A stretch of 16,337 nucleotides of DNA from Acanthamoeba castellanii str. Neff (lineage: Eukaryota > Discosea > Longamoebia > Acanthamoebidae): contig NW_004457673.1 in assembly GCF_000313135.1 (NCBI RefSeq), forward strand, positions 1 to 16,337. The letters are read 5' to 3'. Positions 8,865 to 16,337 of this stretch are shown piece after piece (positions within the stretch are counted from its first letter, which is position 1; every line of letters begins with the position of its first letter). Below the pieces are notes generated by a model that saw only the letters and a program-made list of their open reading frames with translations, searched no databases and was not told the origin of the DNA. The translations under genes were made by a program, and so were the position numbers.

Positions 8865-11010
8865 TTACAGCAGGTTCTCCCTGCGGTCGGCCGCGAGTCT
8901 GACCTGGTCCCAGCGCACGAGCCACTCGACGTTGCCGGTCCGGCTCGCCCTGTGCCGGTCGAAGAAGACCGCCGGGTTCATCTGCCTCCACCTCTCCTCC
9001 TCTTCGTCGACGCCCCATGACGCCTCGACCAGCTGCTTGTCTGTGCTCGACTTCCGAAACAGCTTCTTCTTCTTCTTCGTCTTCTTTGTTGCGGTCGCTT
9101 CGGCGTAGGTCGAGTAGCTACTACCGGCCCAGGGCGTGAGCACGGTCGCCTGGTGCACCATCTCGCGCTGCTGTCGCTCCACCTCCTCCTTGGCCGCCTC
9201 GGCCGCGTCATAGTCGCCACGCGTCAGGGCTTCATTCACCGCCCGCCACACCGAGCTTGAAACATGCACGGCACACGCACACACCGCCAACGCAAACGCA
9301 CAACCGCACACGCTCGTGGTAAGCAAGTCAACTCCTCGCTGCGGGCGGGGTCAGGGTACCTTGAGTCTCGTCCGTGCTGCCGGCCGTCGACAATCTCGAC
9401 CACCAGCGGGACGCTCAGGCGGCTGGCCCGGCACAACACTCCGGGCTGGCACGCCAAACAGAACAGAGACGAGAGCTAGTCAATCACCAACCAACCAACC
9501 AACCAACCAACCAACCAACCAACCAACCAACCAACCAACCAACCAACCAACCAACCAACCATGGTGGCGATGGCGATGGCGATGGCGATGGCGATGGCGA
9601 TGGCGATGGCGATGGCGATGGCTGCGGCTTACCTCGAGTGAAGCGTTGGAGCCGAGCCTCAGTAGGGAGGAGGCCAGGGGCGTGATCTCGATGATGCCGT
9701 CCCACTGGCCGTAGAGCTGGGCCACCAGCATGTGCTCGGGCTCGTGGTAGATCTCGCCGCGCAGAAAGTCCGGCTCTCCCTCGGGTCCCTGTCCCACCCA
9801 CACCACGAGTCAGTTAACTGAATTGCTGCGTTGCAACCAAAATCCAACCAAAACTGGCCAACAAAAAGCTGGGGTTGGGTGTGGTGTTACGCACCTCCTC
9901 GCAGAAGTGGAGGTGTGCAAAGTAGCCGGTGCGGCTGCAGGCCACGACGACGTCGCCCTTGTACGAGTGCCGGCGCTTGCCCCACAGCAGGCTCTTGACC
10001 ACCTGCGTCGGCATGGGCGGGATGAAGTCGTAGTGCTCGTACCTCGCCCACCACTCCCCCTCGCCCCGCTCCTCCTCCACCTCCTCCTGCGGCTGCTGCT
10101 GCTCGCCGCCTCCGCCGCCGCCGCTACCGCCGCCAGTCGCCCGGTGCTCGTCGGCTTGGGCTTGGGCTGGGGTCTGGGTCCGGGCGAGACTCTTCTTGAC
10201 GCCCAGCACCAGGCGTGCGGGGCCGATCATATCGACAGCAATCGCGTTGCCGCTGAACTCGAGGCACATCTCGGCCTGGCCGAAGAAGCACGTCCGGCGC
10301 TCGCTGTCCAACATGAAGTAGGCGCTCACCGGTGGGTGGTGCGACACCTACAAACCGAGTAAGCACCAAAGTTGACTCACCGATGACTATTCAGAGGTGC
10401 AGAAGGTGGTGAGCAGCTGACCTGCTCCAAGATCGCCCACACGCCGTCGGCGTAACACTGGTAGCTCTCGCCCAACACCGGGTTGAAGGGCTTCTTGCCG
10501 TCCTGGCAGGGATTGAAGCGTCAGAACGTGTGGTTATAAGGCGTGGGGGGGGGGAGAACGTACGGGGTCGGCACTAAAGGCGGCCAGGTACCACCTCAGC
10601 ACGGCCACCATCCGCACGAACGCGTCGTTGTGCTGCCACACCCTGTGGTGTGTGTGTGTGCGTGCGTGCGTGTTCTTAGGCTGGAAGAATAAGAGTTTAC
10701 AAAAAGAGAGGGTTGGGGTACCCGTGCATGTAGGGCGCGCCGCGGAGGCGGTGGTGGGCCAGGGCTTGGAGGGTCGACTGGGGGCAGCACAGGGAGGCCG
10801 GCAGGCTCATGTGCATCAGAACGCCGCCTGCAGTGGCCCAAGTGTGTTAACACACTTTGAAAGCAGTGAGTGCTTGTTGGCATTGGACGCACCGGTAGCG
10901 ATCTTCTTCATGAAGCACTTGAGCGCGTTCATGCTGCCCCCTCCTCCACCACCTGCGCCTGGGTCTGCCTCCGGTTCATCTCGCCCATGTCGCGACTTCC
11001 TGATGTGCAT
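8865..11010 (-). CDS. Oxysterol-binding protein-related protein (ORD domain only)
   Basis: Eight exons join in phase to 489 residues: 11010-10893, 10827-10722, 10642-10564, 10502-10422, 10347-9895, 9788-9633, 9445-9360, 9255-8865. The family fingerprint EQVSHHPP is at residues 127-134, split by an intron after EQ. Before it is the conserved KPFNPVLGE (105-113). The C-terminus has the typical [26 protein letters not shown] helix, which follows the lipid-binding barrel. Such proteins carry sterol or phosphatidylserine in exchange for PI4P at membrane contact sites. There is no PH domain, ankyrin repeats or FFAT motif upstream, as in short yeast-type Osh4-like members. A low-complexity insert (Gly-run, Gln/Glu-run) lies after the VLGVKK strand at ~residues 170-210. 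A Lys-rich patch (KKTKKKKK) lies near residue ~415 and could contact acidic membranes. The start is the first ATG after an in-frame stop; a tract of AG repeats precedes it. Confidence 0.92.
9487..9560. repeat. (CCAA)n tetranucleotide microsatellite
   Basis: 18.5 perfect CCAA units inside the 9632-9446 intron of the OSBP-related gene. Confidence 0.97.
9565..9622. repeat. (TGGCGA)n hexanucleotide microsatellite
   Basis: Nine perfect TGGCGA units plus a partial one, only four bases from the CCAA tract and in the same OSBP-gene intron. It ends 11 bp from the exon at 9633. Confidence 0.97.
10649..10672. repeat. GT/GTGC-rich tract in an OSBP-gene intron
   Basis: A short run of GT followed by GCGT units, directly next to the acceptor of the 10721-10643 intron. 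On the gene strand it forms a CA-rich acceptor tract. Confidence 0.8.
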
Positions 11011-11263
11011 CTCTCTCTCTCTCTTGTGTTCCAGTGGGCCAAGTTTGTGGGCTGGGCGTGATCAAGGCCTTCTCAATCATGAGAGTGCAAGAGGCCCAGA
11101 GACCACCAGGTCCTGGAAAGGATGTCCCTGCAGAGACCAGGAATTCCACCCCAAGCCGACGACTTTTTGGTTTTCGGTTGGCTTTTACGCGATTGGACGA
11201 TTAACTGCAGATGGAAAAGGAAAATCGTGCGGTAAGCGGGAACGAAAGAAAAACCAAAAGAAG
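11011..11263. promoter_or_regulatory. Shared divergent promoter region of the OSBP-related and hydrolase genes
   Basis: 253 bp lie between two start codons pointing away from each other. A CT run (11011-11024) touches the OSBP start and becomes an AG-repeat leader in that transcript. I see no TATAAAA on either strand, so these promoters may be of the TATA-less type. Confidence 0.5.
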
Positions 11264-13160
11264 ATGAAGAAGGCGCTGCTGGTGCCGCTGGTCGTGGTGG
11301 CCTTGGCCGTTGGCCTCACCGCCTTCCACGCCAACTTCATCTCCCAAGACCGCGTGGACTGGTACTCCCGCCAATATTAAAAACAAAAATTGATTATATT
11401 ATTTATATATATTTAATTTTTCAATTAATTTGTGGGCCAGGCGCATCAAGTACCTGATGGACCCGGCGGTGCGGCTGGTCTTCCGCGCGGCGGGCATGGA
11501 CAAGGACGAGGGCCGCTTCGACCGCGCGGCCTTTCAGCGCTTCATGCTCTCCCACGAACCCACGACCGGAGGTACCACCTGCACAGCTTCAACCACGACT
11601 CGAGTGCTTCTTTGTTTATGGTTGGTTGTGGTTGATTGGCTCGTGTAACAGTTGGTACTGTTGGCGCCTTCTTAACTACAACAACAATGAATGTTGATTG
11701 GGCTGTGCTCATAGGCGAGTTTGTGGACGGCGTGCGGAGCGAGGATCTGCTGGTGCCTCCGCACGAGTACCCGCCCAACCCTCATCCCCTCCTGGCCGAC
11801 GTGGCCTCGCCTGCTCCCGCCGCAGGTGCTCCCCTACGCCCATGAGTCGACCATTGCTCGCATTTGTTTCGCTGACAAATGATTGCGAGTCGTGTCGTTG
11901 GTCGTGTCTCGTCCACGCGTGCGTCGTGTGTCGTGTGTCGTGTGTCGTGTGTCGTGTCGTGTCGTGTTGTACCGTGTGCGTGTCGTGTGCGTGTCGCGTG
12001 TGTCGGCACTAGTGTCCGTGCGTGTGTTTGAGCCGAAGTTGGAGAAGAATGAGTCTCTTCCGGTCATGATCTACATTCACGGCGGTGGATTCACGCTGGG
12101 CACCGGGAAGGACTGGGCCATGAACCACGTCGCCACGTAACCGCCATCGCCACCACGTTCCATCATTCCTTTCATTCCTTTCATTACACTAATTTGCCTC
12201 TCTGTCCACCTCAAACAGGCGCTTCGCTCGTGAGGGCAAGATGGTCGTGGTGTCCGTGGACTATCGCCTCGCCCCCGAGCATCCGTTCCCCGCCGCCATT
12301 GGTACAACATGCTTCTCATGTTTCACGCGTTCTCATGTTTTCAAACTATCATCGCCTTCATCACCATTCTCATTATTACTATTCTTATATATTATCATAA
12401 TTAACTAATCATCGTTGCTGTGGTTTTATAGAGGATTGCTACTCGGTGCTGCAGTGGGTTGCGCGTCACGGGGACGGACACCCAGCGCTGGCCAAGGCCG
12501 ACCTCGAAGATCATCACCGCAGGTACGTGCGATTGGATGGACTCTTGTCTCATCATTGCTTGTCTTTCACGCACGCACGCACGCACTGCTCACCGCCACA
12601 CAACTCACTCACTCACCGCTCGCCGCCCCACAACTCATGCAGGTGACAGCGCGGGCGGGAACCTCGCCGCTGGTTCGGCCCCTCCCCATTTCCGAGAAAT
12701 TGTGTGTCGAGTCGAGAGTTGTAAATTGTGGAAATGATTGACCGGCGTGAGGTGTGCGTCAGTGCTGAGCCTGATGGCCGTCGAGCGGAATGCCCCGGTG
12801 CGTGTGGCCTACCAGCTGCTCATCTACCCGACCTGCATGGCGCCGCCCACCCCGTCCGCGATTGAGTTTGCCGATGGTACTCGCCTCGCCCCATACCACC
12901 AATTGAGGTCACAGCAACAACAACCACTATTGCCCTTAATGATCCGATTGGTCCGGTTGGTTGCAGCGTATATTCTGCCGAAGTGGTCGAGCAAGTTCTT
13001 CAAGTCGCAGTACCTTCTGGGCCACGACCACGCCATTACGGCCCATCACTACCTTAACCCGACCAAGGCTTCGTTCCTCGACCAATCGCCGCACACCCAC
13101 ATCGTCGTTGGTATGGTCGCTAAATGCCTTCATTCCAACCGCCTTTGTGTTGTCGGCACC

Positions 13161-13201
<41 letters not shown>

Positions 13202-13520
13202 CACACACACATACACACACACACACACACAACACACACACAGCCGAACTGGACCCTTTGCGCGATGAAGGCAAGGATCTTGGCGAGCAGCTGAAGGTAC
13301 ACCATGCCCGTGTGTGCGTGTGTGTGGAGGGACTTTTACCCAAGTCATCAACTCAATGTTTGTGTGCGTGCGTGTGCAGGCGGCGGGCGTCGACTGCGAG
13401 GTGACGCAGTACAACGACACCGTGCACGGGTTCGTCGGCTTCTGGTTCCTGCCTGAGTCGGAGGCCTTCTTCGTTCACGCGATCCCGCGCATGCTCCACC
13501 ACCTCCACCGCGAGGCCTGA
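11264..13520 (+). CDS. Membrane-anchored alpha/beta hydrolase (HSL/esterase type), frame broken in exon 6
   Basis: Eleven exons: 11264-11361, 11441-11571, 11715-11825, 12013-12136, 12219-12301, 12432-12522, 12643-12672, 12763-12876, 12967-13110, 13244-13296, 13380-13520. Residues 1-~22 are one hydrophobic helix (MKKALLVPLVVVALAV), a signal anchor or signal peptide. The oxyanion-hole motif is IHGGG (136-139), followed by VDYRLAPEHPFPAA, the nucleophile elbow GDSAGGN, the acid in ELDPLRDEG and the base in DTVHGF. These are the full motifs of the hormone-sensitive-lipase family (alpha/beta hydrolase fold 3), which cleaves short-chain or lipid esters. Exon 6 starts in the frame EDCYSVLQWVARHG but ends in a frame one base over (SKIITAG), the one that reads into GDSAGG. 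So one base too many (or two too few) lies near 12500-12508. Using the acceptor at 12648-12649 instead keeps one frame (370 residues) but loses the GD of GDSAGG. Confidence 0.88.
11918..12002. repeat. GTCGTGT low-complexity tract in a hydrolase intron
   Basis: Repeated GTCGTGT and GTGCGTGTC units occupy much of the 11826-12012 intron, reaching almost to the acceptor. Confidence 0.85.
13164..13243. repeat. Interrupted (CA)n microsatellite reaching the splice acceptor
   Basis: Roughly 80 bp of CA units with a few interruptions (AACA, ATA) fill the 3' part of the 13111-13243 hydrolase intron. The acceptor CAG is the last repeat unit itself, so no separate pyrimidine tract is present. Confidence 0.95.
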
Positions 13521-13613
13521 TCTGTTCGCATTTTGTTATGTTTTTTGTTTTGTTTTGTTGTGTTTCTTGCTTTTGAGTTTCTGGTTACCATGTATGTAAC
13601 AAAAGTGCGCCTA

Positions 13614-15927
13614 TTAGTGACGTCGCGTAGCGGCCTCGTTCGCCTTCTGCTTGGCGTGCATCTTCTCCACGCAGACGACCAGCGCCACGAAGAGGAGTAC
13701 ATCGTGTCCCGCCTCCACCTCCATTACCACGTTGCCTGCGCCATTCGTGAATGTGTGAGGTGGTGTGCGGCAGCGAGTAAAGCATCAATTCAAGTTGGAT
13801 GATGATGAAGGTACCGAAGTGGTTGATGAGCACGAAGCCTCTGTCGGATGCCACCGCCGGTATCCCATTCAATGAAAACACGCTGCCGCTGTGGGTCGCC
13901 TGGTGGGCGATGACTGCGGTTGTTGTGAGTGAGCACCAATGGTGGCAGTTCTTTGAAAGCTCAGTTGTTCATGGAACGAACCAGTTCCATCCACTGTTTC
14001 CACGGTGTGCGCGGAGATGTCGTTGATGGTCATCAGACCCTGTGGTAGCACACGGGCGAACGCTCATCAGTCGGAGAGAGATTGAATTGGTTGCGGAGGC
14101 AACTCGTCAGGGTGCTACGTACTCGCGAGATACGGCACAGGGCCGTCAGCTGCGGGGGTGGCGCAGCACTCGCCGAGTCCTCTGCGATCGGGCTCACCAC
14201 GTGGTAGAGATCGCACGAACACGGCGAGCGATTTGCCACCACAAACTGCATGAGCTGCTCACCCTGTTGACGTTCGACCAAGCCAAGTGGTGTGTGGGTG
14301 GTGATTCGTGGTTTACATTCATTCATTAACCACGAAGAAGATGATCGTACCCGCATGGTGAAGATACCGAACTGTGCCGGCTCGAAGCTTAACAAGGTCC
14401 GGTTCAAGCGCACCACTTGGAACCACGGCTGACCGCCCGGGCCTGAAACAGAGACACGCGCATCAACATGAGAGCTCAAGTGGTGTGCTGTGGTATGTGT
14501 ATGGAACAGGGCAATACCGCTTACGATGTGATCGCCGAAATTGGAGTTGGTCACGTTGATGTTGAAGCTCATCTTGCGGTCGTAGATGAGGGGCACGGGC
14601 GAGCGGCCCAGCCACTGATGATGATCGTCGTCATGGTGGTTGTCGTCGTCGCCCAGCTCGAAGGCCTGGGCTCGCTCCAGCACCGTCTGGGCCAACACGT
14701 ACTCCTGCTGCAGCTGCTCGGAGTCATAGACCCGCGCTACTGGATCCTCCGTGTTTAACTGCAACCAATCCAACAAACGTGGAATAGAAGACAAGTCAGC
14801 TATGATACGCCGTCGCTATGCAACACAACAATAGCCTAGGAACGGGAGGGTGCTATGCAACGAACCGGGACAATCGAACCTGGAGCAGGCGCCGTACTCA
14901 GAACTGGGGTGGGTGCGGAAGCCTGGGCTTGCGCTTGGGAGATGAGCGACATGAGATCAATGACCTGCCCGCCACCACCTTGCTGGGGCTGGCCCAGGCC
15001 GCCGAAGAGGGAACCACCGCCGCCGCCGAATAGGGAACCACCGCCGCCGGGCCGCGGCCCGACGATGTGATCGGCCGCCCTGATGAGCTCAGCCACCGCT
15101 TCCTCGCTGAAACCAAAGTGTTTGTGGAAGTGCGGCATCTTGAGCACGCCCGGGTGGTGGACCAGACAATTCAAGTACCTGCACAGATGTTCGATGAGGT
15201 GGGCAGATGTTTGCACACATATATAGTCAATTGTTGGCCAATGTGCAAGTGGTGGTAGGACCGCACCCGATCAGCTCACGCTTGCGGCTCTCGGTGTGCT
15301 CGGGCTTGGAGTAGTCCTTGAAGATATTGGCCGAGGGGAAATTGGGGAATGGGTACGACCGCTGGCCGCCGCCGCCTAGACCGATCTGCATCATTCCCAT
15401 CTGCACTATCGCTCCTACGCCATGTCCGCTGTGGAGCGGTCAAATAGGAACATTGTTCAATAAAATCAGAAAAGGCATTCATGTCATCACGAACAGATGG
15501 GCAAGGCATATGTACTGAACGTAACGTTGCGGGCCAGCCATCTCGATCTACACGTTGTACAACGGGATAAAAAATAATTAATAGAAAGAAGTAGGCAAAA
15601 AAGAGAAGTAGAGGCGGGAAAATGAACGGCAAGTACCTGATCGTGTAGGCTGCGGAGTTGGCTGTAGCGCTTGTGCACTATGTGGTCCAGGTCGCCCACA
15701 TGAAAGTGAATCTCGAACACCTGTGGCCACCCAAAGGACCACCAAGCAAATAACAACATGGGGTGGGGTTTGTCGGGGCGCGGGAGAAGACATTCCCGGT
15801 GATTTGCGGGGCGGAGACGTACCACGAACGGCCTCCACTCTTTAGCCTCGTGCACGACTTCGGTGTGCGGAATGGAAACCCTGACCTCCGGAGGAGCTGC
15901 AGCCGCGGGTGGTGCTTGTTCTTCCAT
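13614..15927 (-). CDS. PX-domain protein with scramblase/LURP-like C-terminal region
   Basis: Eleven exons join in phase to 482 residues: 15927-15823, 15720-15637, 15547-15516, 15428-15267, 15178-14866, 14758-14518, 14442-14351, 14263-14123, 14039-13982, 13913-13815, 13735-13614. Residues ~14-150 form a PX domain: strands VRVSIP, WRPFVVFEIHFHVG, the basic HKRYSQLRSLH (Arg53-Tyr54, the phosphoinositide-contact position), a proline stretch (PFPNFPSANIF) and the helices ESRKRELIGYLNCLVHHPG. PX domains bind PI3P and relatives on endosomes. Residues ~160-225 are a Gly/Gln/Ala-rich linker with a GGGGSLFGG duplication. From ~235 on, a run of beta strands (KMSFNINVTNSNFGDHI, LTALCRISRG, AHQATHSGSVFSLN) ends in a hydrophobic strand-helix (VVMEVEAGHDVLLFVALVV), resembling the tubby/LURP-one/scramblase barrel. 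The PX call is firm. The C-terminal call rests on pattern only. Start: first ATG, divergent from the next gene. The intron after 15516 (donor GTACAT) is the least certain junction. Confidence 0.85.
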
Positions 15928-16091
15928 CTTTAATGTTCTTACGCGCTAGAAAATGATTACTCCGCTGCGGCGTTCTAGGTAAACATTAGAATATCTTAAC
16001 ATTGAATTCTCCCCCAATCAGAAGACTCGGTTGGTAAAATTGAGACAGCAATAAAAGGTGAAAAAGAAATGAAATGAAAGACAGAGGAAGC
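15928..16091. promoter_or_regulatory. Shared divergent promoter of the PX gene and the right-edge gene
   Basis: 164 bp between opposite starts, AT-rich. A TATA-like CAATAAAAG at about 16049-16057 lies ~35-40 bp upstream of the plus-strand ATG. No clear TATA box is seen for the minus-strand gene. Confidence 0.4.
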
Positions 16092-16337
16092 ATGGGCGCA
16101 CAGCAGGTGAAGCTTTTGCGCTCGCTCGACAATGCGGAAGATCGCACGATCCTCGCTGGAGAGTTCGCCCGCCACGCCCCAGAGGGCACCCTGCAGCTGC
16201 GTGCCTTCCTGTCCTTCACCGCGCTTGTTGACCACCTCATCGCCAAGCACGCCGAAGACGGCGTCGAAGGCGACGACGCGACCGCCCTCCTCTCCCTCCT
16301 CCACGACTCCTCCGCCGTGCTTGCCCCCCCTCTCTTC
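16092..16337 (+). CDS. N-terminal part of an unidentified gene (runs off the right edge)
   Basis: An open frame of 82 residues from the ATG at 16092 to the window end without a stop. Codons are strongly GC3-biased like the other real exons. The peptide looks helical and charged (VKLLRSLDNAEDRTILAGEF, LRAFLSFTALVDHLIAKH, ATALLSLLHDSS), suggesting a soluble alpha-helical protein, possibly of a helical-repeat type. There is no signal peptide. I do not recognise the family. The opposite strand shows open frames too, but they lack codon bias and a promoter. Confidence 0.65.
   Translation, partial: MGAQQVKLLRSLDNAEDRTILAGEFARHAPEGTLQLRAFLSFTALVDHLIAKHAEDGVEGDDATALLSLLHDSSAVLAPPLF

Noticed and set aside
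9480..9806. Long minus-strand frames with GWLV or PSPS repeats and plus-strand NQPT/DGDG frames
   Set aside because: They are translations of the CCAA and TGGCGA microsatellites lying in an intron, not repeat proteins.
13111..13243. CA-repeat array as a possible CRISPR-like or satellite array
   Set aside because: Simple dinucleotide repeat inside an intron, with no spacer structure.

Overview
The window looks like nuclear DNA of a free-living amoeba of the Acanthamoeba type. The reasons are GC-rich codons, genes broken into many short exons by small GT-AG introns (about 50-250 bp), tight spacing on both strands, AT-rich or simple-repeat introns, TATAAAA boxes 50-80 bp upstream of several starts, and eukaryotic domain families throughout. 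The genus is an inference from style, not a database match. No prokaryotic operon, CRISPR array, insertion sequence or viral gene is visible. I rebuilt eight gene models by joining exons in phase, plus a ninth that runs off the right edge.

Left part (1-3128, minus strand): an NmrA-like NAD(P)-binding protein cut by the left edge, and upstream of it an F-box-like/RCC1-repeat protein of ten exons. Between 3129 and 4013 lies a divergent intergenic region with a TATA-like box for the next gene. Middle-left (4014-5904, plus): a complete mitochondrial pyruvate/branched-chain dehydrogenase kinase of six exons. It converges on an intronless 334-residue protein of unknown function (6124-7128, minus). 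After about 0.9 kb of non-coding DNA comes a small secreted protein (8047-8564, minus).

Right part: an oxysterol-binding-protein-related lipid transfer domain (8865-11010, minus) is divergent from a membrane-anchored alpha/beta hydrolase of the hormone-sensitive-lipase/esterase type (11264-13520, plus). The hydrolase converges on a PX-domain protein with a scramblase/LURP-like C-terminal region (13614-15927, minus). That gene is in turn divergent from an unidentified gene running off the right end (from 16092, plus). Three neighbouring genes therefore have predicted lipid-related roles (sterol/lipid transfer, ester hydrolysis, phosphoinositide binding). In a eukaryote this proximity is suggestive only.

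The points most worth a second look are: a reading-frame break in the hydrolase just before its nucleophile-elbow motif, with a nearby alternative splice acceptor that would restore frame; a 38-nt intron or frameshift and a GC-AG intron in the RCC1 gene; the PX plus scramblase/LURP-like architecture; and a large compound microsatellite inside an OSBP intron.
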